A stretch of 64,000 bases of DNA from Brachionus manjavacas (GCA_019054805.1 JAHQIY010000008.1:3705501-3769500), one strand, 5' to 3'. Positions 10,855 through 23,915 are shown, numbered from the stretch's first letter. Notes: generated from the sequence alone by a model not told the origin. Numbers and translations are program-made.

Positions 10855-12027
10855 TCAAAATTTTTTTAACTTTGATTCAGATTTTGACAATTTTAATATG
10901 ACTGCATTTGTTTCACCCAAACTAACGGGATATTTTGATACCAATTTTAAGTCTGTGTTTATTTTATTGATCAATTCTTCAAATTGCTTTGCCTCTTTCG
11001 AATTAATAAGAATTACACACGAACCACTAGTCAGCAATCGACTAAATTCTTTGATAATTTTAGAATAAAAACTTGAGGAATTATCAAAAAATTGTATCGG
11101 GTGCTTTTTTCCAAACGGAAGATCAGTTATAATAGAATCGAACATTCCGTCACGGAATGGAAAGTGAGACTGTTTGTACAGATTTAGTAGCAAAAAATCA
11201 GATTGTACATTTTTTGAAGACAAGTTTTTGAAATTCTCCACTGAAAAGTCAAGTTGAGTTCTATCAGCATCAGAAGAAATATAAAATATTTTCGGATTTT
11301 TACACTGCAAAATTAATTCACATAAAATGGTACTCTTACCACAAAAAGGATCAAATACGAGCACTGTATTTGGTCTATTTTTTATTTCGGATAACTGAAT
11401 CAAAGCCGAACAAATTGTGCTCCTCAGTCCAATATTTTTAATTGATTCTCTGTTTGAGATTGTTAACTTTGAGACAGGTATGCCGATTATTAGCGAAACT
11501 TGACTTAGATGACAAGATAAAATAAAGTTAGGATCTGTCAACTTTTGATCGTAATTTAAGCTATATAACTTTTTACTAATCAAATCATTTAATTCAGTTT
11601 TAAATTTTGAACTACCCTTCCATTTGCCAGTAAACTTGGAATCTATCCGGAAAGTTATACTCTTTCGGATTTTTTTTATATTTTCGAGTTGTTCGTCACA
11701 TTCCGATATTACTAGGGAGTTAATAAAAGCTTCTTCTTCCGAATTTATGGTAAAAAATTGGTCAATTAGCTCCATAACTTCATTTTCTTGCGGAATTTTG
11801 TCAAATTTTTTAAAAATTATTTGATAAAAAAGTCTCTCAATGGTAGTCAACTTTAAAAGTTGCTCTAAAATAATATTAGTCTCGAAAGAAAGCTTTCCTT
11901 CGATATAATCACATGTTGTCAAATAAAAAGAATTATCTTTTTCTTTTAGTTTATTAATTAAGTGCTCAATTTCTGTCTTAGCAAAATGACATAAGCCTCT
12001 TCCATGGGTAAAATAGAACTTGACCAT
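10855..12027 (-). CDS. THUMPD2: THUMP-domain RNA guanine-N2 methyltransferase, THUMPD2-like
   Basis: A single-exon frame of 390 aa. The N-terminus (YFTHGRGLCHFAKTEIEHL) matches the ferredoxin-like/THUMP RNA-binding half. The second half is a Rossmann methyltransferase: GIPVSKLTISNRE, GLRSTICSAL, the SAM-binding loop VFDPFCGKSTI and the catalytic motif ITDLPFGKK. THUMPD2 resembles THUMPD3 but is favoured here by the GRGL start and by the C-terminal YPVSLGETNAVILK, which parallels YKVSLGKTDAFI in the vertebrate protein. Human THUMPD2 methylates U6 snRNA with TRMT112; that role is inferred by homology. The protein is shorter than the vertebrate one (about 500 aa), mainly in the central linker. 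The stop is 80 bp upstream of the TBCE start on the same strand. Confidence 0.9.
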   Translation of the reverse strand: MVKFYFTHGRGLCHFAKTEIEHLINKLKEKDNSFYLTTCDYIEGKLSFETNIILEQLLKLTTIERLFYQIIFKKFDKIPQENEVMELIDQFFTINSEEEAFINSLVISECDEQLENIKKIRKSITFRIDSKFTGKWKGSSKFKTELNDLISKKLYSLNYDQKLTDPNFILSCHLSQVSLIIGIPVSKLTISNRESIKNIGLRSTICSALIQLSEIKNRPNTVLVFDPFCGKSTILCELILQCKNPKIFYISSDADRTQLDFSVENFKNLSSKNVQSDFLLLNLYKQSHFPFRDGMFDSIITDLPFGKKHPIQFFDNSSSFYSKIIKEFSRLLTSGSCVILINSKEAKQFEELINKINTDLKLVSKYPVSLGETNAVILKLSKSESKLKKF

Positions 12028-12295
12028 TGAGTCTTAATAACAAATATTAGTTTTGGATTTATAGTACTTTATAGAATACCAGGATTCTCAATACCTGTTT
12101 AACAAATAGCGATTTTAGAAAAAAAAAATTATTTTTATTCTCGAAAAATATTGCAATAAATTTTATAATTACAAAAAATAATTAAATTAATGTTTAAAGT
12201 TATAGAATTTAGCTTTAACAATTTTTAAATGTGCGCGAAATCAATGGTCAAAGTTGGCTGTTCAAATGTTCATTTTACAAAATTAATCTGAAATA

Positions 12296-12553
12296 TCATT
12301 TGAATCCGATTAAATTAGATCCTAAAAAAAATTAATTTAGAATAAATATTTATTTTAAAAATAAATTACCTTTGAATCCAACTTCAGGAACATGAGCCAT
12401 TTCATAATGAGAAGAATCTTCATCCATATTACTATCGATTTGATCAAGCTTAATTAAATAATTATTTAGTCATTATAATCAAAATTTTCCATTAAAATAT
12501 TAATTTATTCTCGACAAAAAAATATTAAGATAATTTTTTGAGTAAACATTACA
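12296..12553 (-). CDS. 3' exons of an unrecognised small gene (partial)
   Basis: Three phase-compatible pieces are visible: an exon ending at 12553 (...AELDSVN, upstream limit unknown), exon 12448-12370 (LDQIDSNMDEDSSHYEMAHV then PEVGFK) and exon 12321-12296 (SNLIGFK, stop TGA). Introns have GT-AG ends and are about 48 and 104 bp. Base composition is distinctly less A/T-monotonous than the surroundings. No family recognised. The 5' part is not seen; it would have to lie between about 12.57 kb and the USP48 end at 13.88 kb, a stretch that holds a foldback repeat and the duplicated block. Confidence 0.4.
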
Positions 12554-12829
12554 TTAACACTATCAAGTTCGGCTATTTTATTGCAAAATTAAAAAATTTA
12601 AATATCTAGAGAAATAAAAAAATAACATTTAGAAATTAAAGAATTTTTTCGAAGATTATAAGTTTTTTAGTTCCAACATCCCATTTTTTCAAAAATTTAT
12701 TTCTTTCTGAAAAAATCAAGTCAATTAGACCCGTTGGACTTTTTAGTGTTAAAAAAAATATTATTTTTAGTGTCATTTTTTCAGAAAAATTTTAATAATT
12801 TTAAAGTAGACGAAATTCGAAATCCGGGT

Positions 12830-12978
12830 AACTTTTTTTTTGACAATTTAAAAAAAAAATTGAAAATTTGCTACGTTTTAACCTAATAATATTACATCAG
12901 ATATTACTCCAGCAAGAATAAAATATGAGTAAATAAAATTTTCAAATTTTTTTTTTTAATTGTCAAAAAAAAAAAGTT
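12830..12978. repeat. foldback repeat with ~40-bp arms
   Basis: Arm 12830-12869 (starts AACTTTTTTTTTGACAATT) and arm 12936-12978 are inverted copies with small length differences in the T runs, around a 66-bp spacer. Likely a MITE or snap-back; no target duplication established. Confidence 0.5.
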
Positions 12979-13072
12979 AAAAAAAATTGTCGATTTTAGG
13001 TCTGCGCCAACTCTTTAAATAATGCCAAGATCACTGTTCTCAATTTTGAATTTTTTTATAATAATGAAAATA

Positions 13073-13763
13073 AATCAAATTTTAAATACAATCAGAAAAA
13101 ATTTATTTTTTTAAAGTAATGATTGACACAAAATTTACAAAATTAAAATTTAACTGTTATGCATCTATATTATTTTAAAGGCTTTATTGAAACGATATGT
13201 GGAGATATTGATTATTAATTCTTGTGTTCTGATTAAGTAGACTCTTTTATAATTTTCATGATTTGAATTTTTCTCTCAAAAATATTTTTTAGGCAAATCT
13301 CTTACTTTTAATAGCAGAAGATCTCCTTAAAAAGGTACACTCTAATCATTAACTTCAAAATGCTCAACTTTTTTTCTTTTAGCTCAAAATAAGACATAAG
13401 ATTTAAATTTAAAAATAAATTTTATCAATGGATCGAGAAAATGTTTTTTTTTAATATTTTATTTTTAAATCTACATAATATTTAAAGCATGTTACATTAA
13501 AATTATTAAAACTAATTCAAAGATTATTAGCAGATCAAAAAGGTCAAATTTTGATAGACCTTATAACTTGGAACAAATATAACAAAAGTCTAGATAATCA
13601 TAGAGAATCGGCTATTTATTTCAAAATTGAAGAAATTAAGGGTGTACTTAAAGAACTTGGTCGTAAAAAAAGATCACGATCTAATCTGCAATTAATTTTT
13701 TATAAATTGGCTATCTCCTTAAGAATTTCAATATTTCCTTATTAAAACCGATTCCTAAAAAGG
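13073..13763. repeat. 690-bp duplicated block, copy 2 (next to USP48 3' end)
   Basis: Near-identical partner of 8318-9007. It abuts the genuine USP48 3' flank, which begins GCATCTATATT at 13763, and it contains its own second copy of that flank and coding tail at 13161-13328, followed by the LINE-derived part. The block is therefore a tandem partial duplication of the USP48 end with a LINE piece between the copies. Confidence 0.85.
13161..13328 (-). pseudogene. second USP48 3'-end fragment
   Basis: Same content as the fragment at 8406-8572: about 54 nt of terminal coding sequence plus about 115 bp of 3' flank, closely matching 13763-13930. It lies 3' of the intact USP48 terminal exon, separated from it by LINE-derived sequence. 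It is not needed for the intact reading frame. Confidence 0.75.
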
Positions 13764-13877
13764 CATCTATATTATTTTAAAGGCTTTATTGAAACGATAT
13801 GTGCAGATATTGATTATTAATTCTTGTGTTCTGATTAAGTAGACTCTTTTATAATTTTCATGATTTGAATTTTTCTC

Positions 13878-16800
13878 TCAAAAATATTTTTTAGGCAAAA
13901 CTCTTACTTTTAATACCAGAAGATCTCCTTTATTAATTTTGTAATCGATTAGCGTTCTATCATTGTCAAGCTCAATGTTGTTAAAGATCAGATGTTGCTC
14001 TGATATGAGTCGAGAAATTTGTGAGGCAATCTTAAAAACAGAGTTTAGCCTAAATAAAATTATCAATGAACTAATTTACATTTTGCTTTATAAGCTTAAT
14101 TGTCGTATAAGATGAACAAACTACTTCTAAATCTTTTTTTGAACGCCTTGATCTCTTACTACGTCTCGCCGGAATGTATTCCATCACTTGCTTGCCATTT
14201 GTCTGTGAATCCATTTCATTGTCATTTATACTATATCTTGCTTTTTTTGAGCTCTGTAAAATAAGTTAAATTCTTTAAAAAAAAAATTGCCATCTCACTA
14301 TATGTATAACGTCAGTATCTTCTATTTCCTCATTTTTCAAATTTTCTAGCTTAGATGTGCAGCTATTTTCTTCTTCATCTTGGAGACGAATTAGGATTTT
14401 TTTATTTTCGAAAAGCATTTTGTCCAATTCGTTTTGAGCCATGCAATCTTGGCAAACTTGTGGTTCGAATTCGAATTTAATTAAGGATTCATTAGAATCA
14501 CTCAAATTAAGATGTTTTTTTAATTTTATTCGAGTGTCAAAGGTGTAATTGGTAGAAATAAATTCCCATTCAAATTCAGTTAATAAAGTAGACCTAAAAA
14601 AATATTAAATTTATTATCTATAAATTAAACTCAAAATGCTACATGGAAAAATCAATTGTTTTCTCATCGAACGGAAGAAATCCATGCTGGCAAAACAAAG
14701 TTTGGTTGAATATCTGGATATCTTTGAATTTAGAATTTTTTATCAAAGCCCGCCATTCTTTCACAAAATCAGTCATTATAATGAAATATGTTAGTTCTGG
14801 CTGTAAATCATCAATTAGTGGCCGATTCCGATTGAAATAAAGATCGGACAGAATTTCTTTTTGATTCTTGACTTGGGCCTTTTTGCTTACGTGTTCCTCG
14901 TTTTCTTTCTTAAAAAATATGCATATTGATTTTAAAAAATTTAAAAAAATAATAAAAAGAACATAATTAATTTAAATTAATTTTAATTTAAGTCTTTGAT
15001 AAAAAATTAATACGGAAAAAAATTTAAACTTTTGAGATTTAAATTAAACTGAGCTGTTTTTAAGATATTTGTTACACTTTTTTTGTAAAGACTAAATTTG
15101 TCAGATTTTTTGGTCATTTTTTTTGTTCTGAAATAATTTTTTTTTAAAGAAAATTAAAAATTAAAAATAAAGCAATCTGAGGAAATTTGAACTTTGCCTT
15201 TTTTTCAAACTAGCTTCTATCAATCCATACACGCTTAATTTTTTTTAAATTAAATTAAGAAATGTTCTTCAATAATTTAGATTTAAAAATTTTTTTGATA
15301 AGAATTAACTTTTACTGAAATTTCAAAAATATTTGAAGTCATCTGAAATATTTTTTCCAAAATTTTTAATGCTTTTAAGATCTTGACTAAAGTTTGAAAT
15401 ATTACAAGCAAAGTCTGAAATTGTGACAAAGTTGGAACTTAAAAAACTGGAAACTTTGAAAGAAGAATTTTTTTTAAATTTATTTATTTGAATTCAATTA
15501 ACCTCATTCAGGAGAAGTAAAAATAAAAATTAATAAAAAAAAATTAAGTATTGAACATACTGGATCCAGAGTTGTTTAAAAGTCCCAAAAAAAAGTCTAA
15601 GTTCGGACTTAAATTTTTTTTTTTTTTCAACAAAAAGTCCATGTCCAAATTTTTTTTTAAATTTGCTAAAAAATTTATGTACTCTTGGGTTGTCTAATGC
15701 AATAGATTTGCCAACTATCAGAATTTTCTTGCAGTTTTAGCATAAATTTTAAAGCCTGGACTTGGACTTACTTGAGTTTTGTGACTTTTTAGCAACTCTG
15801 TAGATGCTTTAGATATTTTTTTCTTAAAAATTAGAATAGGAACTTTTATCATTTTCAAAAAATTATTTTTAATCTGGCTTTGCATCAGTGCTTGATGAAA
15901 TATTTAGGAATTCGTTTTTGAATGATTGTGTTCCAAGTTCATGGAAATATACAAACATTATCCCTATCTTTAAAAAGGGAGTCAAGACAGAACCCTCCAA
16001 ATAAAGGTGCATTTCCCTAACAGCAATTCCTTTTTAATATAATGGAACGTATTATTCGAAATTATATGATGGACCATCTAATGGTTAATAATCTTATTGC
16101 AAGTGAACAATACGGTTTTGTTATGAAAAAGTCTTGTCTCACAAACCTTTTGGAAACTATTGATATTTCCACCAATGCATTAGCTATGGGAAAAAAATTT
16201 TGATCATCTTTTTAGACTTTGCTAAGGCATTCGATAAAATATGTCACAATGTGTTTTACGCTAAGCTCGAAACATATCTTAGCTTGGATTAAAAATTTAC
16301 CAAATCGAAGACAGAGAGAGGTGATTGGCGATATGTCACAATGTGGATTTCCTCAAGATGGAGTCTTAGGCCCTCTTCTTTTTGTAATTTTCACTAATGA
16401 CATGCCAAAGGTGGTCAAACATCTATTGAAACTGTTTGCTGACGATAACAAGTTGAAAAGTATTACCAAAGACCATAATGACTTCGGTATACTCCAAGAG
16501 GACATGGACGCTTTATCAAGCTGGACTGCATCCTGGTGTTTGCACAGTTTTAGAACTTGAACTTCAAAGAAATTTTACAAGAATTTAATATGACTTCACT
16601 AGAAGATAGAAGAAACAGAGGTGATTTTATCCAATTTTATAAATTCTACTATGGATTTAATACTAAAAATTTGCAACATAACTATTTAGAAAAAATTCCC
16701 CAAAACCATCGGGCTGTGCGGCAGGAGCTAGAAGAAGCTTGCAGCACTTAAGTAGACCGACCTTAAAGAATTGTAGTCAAAAGGAAAACTTTTATGCGAA

Positions 16801-19800
16801 TCGCACTTTATCGAAATTTTTGTTAAATTGGAAAGTTTAAAATACGAAATTATTTCTAGAGCTAATAGTTTTTAAAAATTTTTTTAATTTTTTTTGAATG
16901 AAAATTTTTATGCATTCCCTTTTAACAAAAAAAAATATTTTTTTCACCATTATCTATAAGAACTAGCCGGCAATAAATTAATTAAAAAAGCGAAAAATAA
17001 AGCCCGATAATGGCTAGTTTGAATCGCTTTTAAAAAATTTTTTAAATTTACTTTTTCCTTTTTTTATCAATAAAATATTTATTCTTTTGTATTAGTCAAC
17101 AAAATAATTTAATGCCTTATAATATTTTTTAAAAATTTTTGGAAAACTTTCAAGAACAGAGTAATTTTGAATTGGAATTAATCTCACAGCAAAAGAGGCT
17201 TAAATTTGAATTTAAAATTTTTAAATTCTCCAGCAGCTTTTCTAACATTGATTTAAGAATAATAAATAATTAAAAAGTCATACCGTACAAATTTTACACT
17301 CATTACTCTGATTTGTGAATAGGGAATTCTTGTTATCAGAATTACTTGTCGATCGAGAATCTTCCTCATCTAAACTTTCGGATATGTCTTGTTTGAAAAA
17401 ATATTTATAGAATATCTGGTTCCACAATTCGGGACACACAAGACGTTTATTATTTCCCGGAGTCAAATTGTTATGAGGACAAATAACATCTTCATTGAAG
17501 TATTTCAAGCTATTGCTCGAGTTCAAACCAGTCATGTTATTGGAGCTATGTGGAAATGAGGTCAATTCCTGAACATCATTATCGACCTCGTTTCCATTCG
17601 GTTCTTCGATTATATCTGGCTTAGTTTCAGGAAACTCGGCAAATTTAACTGATGGAAGTTGCGACTCAATTTTTTTGATAGCCAAATTTTGCCACTGTTT
17701 TAGACTCTCTTTTCCAACCCAATACCAAGTGTCCGACAAATTTCTATTCTCCTTATTATCTTGATAGTCGCCTTTTTCTATAAAAATGACATCTTCGTCG
17801 CTTCTAGCCACTTTTTGATCATCGTATTCGTACTTCAGCATCTGTCTCACTTTTTTCATGTCTTGTTTAATATCCTCTTTAAATTTTAGATAATCAAAGC
17901 AATTGAATACACACGGCCAGCACCGGGTTGTGGAATTATTGAAAGCTTCAAGAGCACCAACATCGCTTAAAGTGGCTGAATTTTTTTCACAAAAAATATC
18001 CAAACCCTTCCGCGACACCAGCTTGAACCTATTGATTGCCAATGGGTTTAAGCGCTTATGGGCACACAGGTATTTGTTGGTCACAGTAATTAGCTCATTT
18101 TGGATCTGAGTAAATTCGCCAGCGAGCAATTTGCGCACAAAATCAACTGGTACAAAATAGTACAGCTCCTTTTCAGCCATCGATTCCTCTTGAGGCGAAG
18201 ATGGCGAGTCCTTGGACTTGGTCTTTTTTTGGCTTTTATTCAGCCAAAGATTTTCGTAAATGGAATGTATCAAAGTTCTTTCGGTGTTTTTTATTTCTTT
18301 CTGATCAATTGTGTCTGAGTTTAAGTTATTGAACCAATTTTCCAACAGCTGGTTGTCTACTTGGACTATTTCGGACTGATTTGACGAGCGCGTGGAATTC
18401 TCTTTGGGAATTTTTTCAACCAAGTCGGACCTGTAATAAACTAGTAAGTAAGCATTGCTGCTAGAGAATGCTTTTTTATCATTTGAGTCAGACTTGTCCA
18501 CTTTTTCAGCAGTCTCAAAACCATCCTCGGTAGATTGACCGAGCAAATTTTTTTTCTTAATTTTTGTAATTATTTCGTCATTGAAATTAAACCATTCGTT
18601 GGATTGAAATTTTTTGATCTGAGCTGTGTAGTGACCACTGTAAGCTGTTTTGCCAACATGCATCAGAATTGCGCCTAAATGATAAGTTGTTGCGGTTGTT
18701 TGCTGCCGATCGACAAGTGAGCTCAAGTCCAAAATTTCGGAAAATCGGACTTTGTTTGATAGTTTTTTTTTCAGACCTGAATTACGGTCGTACACAAAAC
18801 GGAGCAGCTGCAAGTTCAAAATAGGTGGAAGATTGGAAATCTTTGTGCACCGTTTGGCATCTGTTTTGTGTTGGCAATTATCGCAAAAATACTGGTTGTC
18901 TCCTTGCATCAATTCTTCATCAAGTAGCTCGTTGATGCAATCATTGATGGATTGTACATTTTGGATACCAAGGGTAAGCTCAAAAAAGTTGGAATTTCGA
19001 GCCGATTGAAGCTTGCAATTGTTGCATCTAGAAATAAGTGAAGGTAAATTAATTTTAGTGGTATAATTGAACAGCAAAAAGAAACAAAAATACATGCTCT
19101 GTAAGGTATTGGTATTCACCTTGGAACAGGTCGTGAATTAAATCTGAATTTGGACTAGAACGAAAAGATGATAAATTCTCAATTTGGTCATCTGGTGGAT
19201 TAAGATCACTCGATGATGTCAATATACTTTGGATCATTGATAAAAAAAGTTGACTAAACTCCTGTGCATCCTTGATTTAAATAATAATTATTTTTTTTTA
19301 ATTTAATTTAATGTAAGATGGCCTAGCTGGGTGACTTTTTTAGATATTTTAAATTTTAGATTAGTAAGGTTAATGGGTTAATGACGGAGGGCTAAAGGGG
19401 GCTATTTGGTTAACCTTATTATCGTTTTTTTTAGCTTTGTTCCTAAAATGAACCCGGTTATCCAAAGTTTAAGTCTTGGATTTTTGTACGTTATTTTTAC
19501 ATAAAATTTTTAAAATTCGTATTTAGATATTTTTGATCCATTTTTGGTTCTAGTAAAATTTAAAATTTTTTTTCTTCAAAATTTTATTGATTGATTATTA
19601 TAAATAATAAAAAAGGGTGAAACCCCATTTAACCCTTTAGATATTTCGAATCAAAAACTTTGCTATGAAAGTAATTTTTAAAATAACATTGTAAAGTTTT
19701 TTTTTTTATTTTAGCTAATACAAAAAAAGTTATTGTTGAGAACTGTTGTTTAAAGATTTATATTTTATATTTCAGTAGGAAATATAATTAAAAATTTTGC

Positions 19801-22331
19801 TCCTTTTTTGTTAAAAGAAGGCGAATTTTTATTCGAAAAACTTATTAAATATTTCAAATGATAAAATAATTATTTTTATTCTATTTATTTATTTATTTAT
19901 TTATTTAAATTATTAGCTAAAAGATTTAGTTTTAGATGTTGTATTCTTAGCTTTACCCTTATTCTTTTGATCGCCTAGTTTATGCTTATTTTATTACTCT
20001 TTCTCAATGATTAAAGTTAATAAATTAGAACGATGTGAATGAAAAGTTTAAAAGAAAATTTCATAAAATTAATTATAACTTTATGATAGAATTTGTATAA
20101 AATAATACTAAATTTAATAATTTTTGCCCGAAATTTAAAAAGTTAATTCCAAAAAATTAAAAAAAGCTTGACAAATTATTTTCTTAATAAATATCTATTT
20201 TCTATTTTTTTAAGATAACTAAATAAAAATTGATAACTAAATAAAAATATATAAAATCAATTTTTATTTAGTTATCTTAATTTATAAATTCTTGTATTTT
20301 AAACTTCTCTCATTCTCAAAGAATTCATCACGTTCTGAGCAATGTTTGAAGTTTTTTGCCACAAAACCACATATTTTAAATTCTGACAGTATTTGTTCGG
20401 GTGCTTGTGCAAGTTCTTGTGACTTTTCGATTATAACTTTTAATTAATAAGCCTGAATAACGCAATTAAAATCTAAAGTATTCTAAAGGAAATTTTACAA
20501 TTACAATTATTGATAACTAATTTTTATTCAGTTTTTAAATTAATTGGAATTTAAAAACCACGACTTTTTTGATGTGGCTTCGTTTTAGTTACAACACTGG
20601 GGAGACTGATTTTAAAATTAATTTTGATTTTAGATTTAAAAAATTTCAATTTATCTTATTTAAACTTAAAAATTTCAGTGAAACTTGTGATAAAGCCTTC
20701 TTAAAAAAACTCATATATAAAAAATTTCGAAAAAGCTACTAATATTGATTTTGTAACATTTAAATTAATTTTTTTATTTAAGAAGTGATTAAAAAGTACA
20801 AAAAAGGAATTAAAAAATTTTTTTCCTGTTAAATTTATATGTCATTTTGATTTTGCTGTTTATCTTTTAAGAATTGAATTTTAAAAATTCTAACCAGTTC
20901 CATCGATTTATTAAGACATATTTATTAATATTATGATTTTATATCTAATATATTTTTTTAAATTTTTAATTTTTAAAATTAAAAATAACTGCATCTTCAA
21001 TTAAATATTTCTTATTTTTTATTCAAAAAAAATTCAAATTATCAACAAATATCTAAATTGGTTTGCAGCTTTTTTTTCTATTTTTTTATTTCATCGCTAG
21101 TCTTGCTTCATTAATTTAGGTTTCTTTGAAATAATTCAAATTTTACTATTTCATTTTTTTGTTCACAAAATTAAAAAAAAAAAATGTATTTTAACATTAT
21201 TGACTTGCATTTAAATAAGAATTGATTTTTAAAAAGCAGAATTTTTGAAAATTAGCGGTCAAATAGCTAGTTTTCACAATTTATTCTTATTCATAGTAAT
21301 TTTAAAAAACATAGAGAAAACTTAAGAAATGCATGAAATTATTTCGACTATTTTTTATAATAATTGATTAAAAAAGATCTAAATTTAAATAATTATTAAA
21401 TTTAAAAATTAAATAAATAATTTATTGAATTCTTATTAACTTATTTTTTTTAGGAAAAACAAATAATTGTTTAAATGAAAACCTTAAACAAATGTTAATT
21501 CTCTGTTGTTCAAACTTTTAAGTGACGGTTCTTGTTAGACATTTTATATCATTTTAGCCAAAATTAATTATAAGCTTTAATTTTATTTCATACTTGATTA
21601 AAATAAAAACCTAGTAAAATTTTATTTAAATGCAAAATACTTGCTGGATATTTTCGTCCAAACCCAAAGCTTTAACAAAAAATGAAGGATCTATTGATTT
21701 ACGAATGGTTTCGTTCATCAGAGTAAAAACCATCTGCAAATTACTCGCCAGGCATTCGTTCGATTTTAGACCCAATTCAGGTATTTTGTTTGATCTGTTG
21801 GTCAAGTTATCTTCGACATAGGTGTCGTCTAGTTCGAGTTTTTTCAATCTGAGCGCCAAAATGCTTTCTCTAAAAAAATAATTGTTGAACCAAACCTTCA
21901 ATTAAATTGAGAATTTTTCTTCTTAATTATTTTTTCTAATTTACTTGTAGATATGCATTAATGTAGCAGGTTGCACCCAGATTAACCAAACCGACAAACT
22001 CCTCTGGCTGTCTAAAATATGAATTTTTCTCTATAGGTGCACTCGGTTCTTTTTGCAATAAATTATAAAGTTTTCTTTCACCAAAACCATTTAGACAATA
22101 AGGATTTGATGAGCAATTAGATCTAAAAAAAATAAAATAAAATTGATTATCAGCCTTTTTTTTTTAATCAATGGAATGGCCAAAAATAAATTTGGATTAC
22201 TTGCAAGATCCATAAAAGCAGGGATTTGCATCGATTCTGTAAACTATGTCCACATTTTTATCTGTTATTTTGCAAGAAGACGAAATTTCTTGATACCATT
22301 GCCAATTTTTGCCAAATGTTATTTTGACCAT
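13878..22331 (-). CDS. USP48: ubiquitin carboxyl-terminal hydrolase 48
   Basis: Nine exons (22331-22201, 22122-21945, 21895-21641, 19270-19086, 19027-17284, 14908-14643, 14593-14299, 14253-14080, 14030-13878) join in frame to about 1126 aa; human USP48 is 1035. USP48 is a cysteine deubiquitinase of nucleus and cytosol. Catalytic Cys is in NLGATCYINAYLQ (exon 2) and the His box in AYSGHYTAQIK, followed by WFNFNDE (exon 5). DEN/GFVKALGLD-type segments match the family (SIDPSFFVKALGLDENIQQ). The zinc-knuckle cysteines CNNC and CDNC are present. Repeated DUSP-like modules occupy exons 5-7 (ICPHNNL, LFCQHGF). A basic nuclear-type patch (ARRSKRSRRSKK) and a C-terminal ubiquitin-like domain end the protein. 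Intron 3 (19271-21640) and intron 5 (14909-17283) are large. The exon 4 donor is placed at 19086 because only that phase joins exon 5. Confidence 0.93.
15885..16755 (+). mobile_element. LINE reverse-transcriptase relic in USP48 intron 5
   Basis: Plus-strand pieces in shifting frames show RT blocks: IPIFKKG, LDFAKAFDKICHNV (block with catalytic Asp), CGFPQDGVLGPLLFVIFTND, then KLFADDNKL (F-A-D-D catalytic box). The sequence then jumps to MTSLEDRRNRGDFIQFYKF, a motif that normally lies well downstream, so about 200 residues of thumb are deleted near 16560. Antisense to USP48. Inactive. Confidence 0.75.
19271..21640. other. USP48 intron 3, no gene seen
   Basis: About 2.4 kb of A/T-rich intron. 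The one clear structure is a perfect 23-bp hairpin at 20211-20279. No exon missing from USP48 is needed here, since LDENIQQ joins DAQEFSQLF directly. Confidence 0.7.
20211..20279. repeat. perfect 23-bp inverted repeat
   Basis: TAAGATAACTAAATAAAAAT plus TGA at 20211-20233 pairs exactly with 20257-20279, around a 23-bp loop that itself contains a further partial copy of the arm. Likely a tiny foldback element or intronic hairpin. Confidence 0.7.
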
Positions 22332-23915
22332 TTCGAATAGCTGTAGAACCGTCGAACCAGGGTATTCGATTAAATGAAAAATTCTCCTGAGTTTTTTAAA
22401 TTTGAAATACTTAAAAAAATTTTAAGATATGGAAAAAAATCAAGTATATGAGCATAAGAATGACTTAATTTTGGTCTTAATAAAATTATGCGATAGAGTG
22501 GAAGTTTTTTTTCAAATCTAGAATATTTCTAGTATTTATTTTTTGCAATAAAAACAGAAAAAATTATCTAAAATCAAAAAAATAAGGTTCATTTTAATTT
22601 TTATCATAATTTTTCTTCTAAATAGACTGACTGAATCAATAAGTCTAAAAATGATTCTCAGAAAATAAAAACATTAACCTATTTTCCAACTAATTTATTA
22701 TTTTATATCTAAAATAAAATTAAGAAAAATTAAAATCGAAAAAACATGTTATAAATAATTGATAATTAATTATTACAGCCACCATAAAATATATTTTCTT
22801 AGGAACATTTAGGTCATAAAAGAAGAAATTAATTTTTTCTATTAATAAACTTACTACAAAACCGCGCAAGATTAATCACAATTCTTTTTAATTTTTATTT
22901 CATTAGAAACAGTTTTCTTTTGTCTGATCCTTTTCAAAAATTGCTATACAATGAAACCTAATACAAAGTCATAGCAAATTCTGGCAATATCAGCTAACTT
23001 TCAACTTATCTTGCAGGAGCTCCATTGAAACACAAAATTTGGTTTGAATACCTTTATTCATTAAAAAGTTTAATAAAACAATAAACCAACAAAGCATCAA
23101 GACTTTTTGAAATTTTGGCATAAAATTCTATTTTTTTTGCAATCACTTTTGAATGATCTATATAATATTTTTATCCTGGTTTAACCTTCTATAAGGCATT
23201 ATATAAATCAAAAAATCTTAAAATCAAAACTAACTAGGCACGGGGTCAATTTACAAAAAGGGATCAAGACTAAATGGCCTATTTGAAGGGAAACATCAAA
23301 ATAAAAAAGATAACTGTTGGGTTTTAATTGGTATCCTAAACTATTAAAGTTCAAAATTTCAGAACTTTTGGATATTGCGTTCCAATTTTTTTTAGCTCAA
23401 AAGAAAAGCTTGCAAAATTTTTGAATTAAGATCATGTTAAGCTAAATATTCACATTTGTGACATCTGATTTTCAAAGTTTGTGAGCAACTTTTTGGTGCC
23501 AATGAATAACTTATTTACTATGCATGGTAGAAAAATTTCTTATCCGATTTTAAATCTTTTTATTTAAAAGAAGACGAATTTTATCACAAATTTAAGAAAA
23601 AAATATTTTTTTTTATTTTTGCTTCAAGTAAATTGAAAAAAAAATACTCAAATATTTATATAATCTTTAAAAAAAAGTTCTTAAGAATGCAAAAAGTTCA
23701 ATTGTTGAAAGTAAATTCAATTTAAAATTAAAACCCAAAATTTTTTAATCAATAATTTTATTTTTTTAAATACGATAAACAACGAGTCTTCATATATATT
23801 TTTTAAAAGAATTTAATTCATAAACAGTATTAATAACAATATTAGAGTATCCTTTCTTTATTAAATTAAACCATAAATAAAATCTATTTACAAGCCTTTA
23901 GTTGCTATGATCAAG
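22332..23915. other. intergenic between SMAD and USP48, no gene seen
   Basis: About 1.6 kb of A/T-rich sequence downstream of the SMAD-to-USP48 direction boundary. It must hold the USP48 promoter and 5' UTR. I see no conserved coding or repeat structure. Confidence 0.5.
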
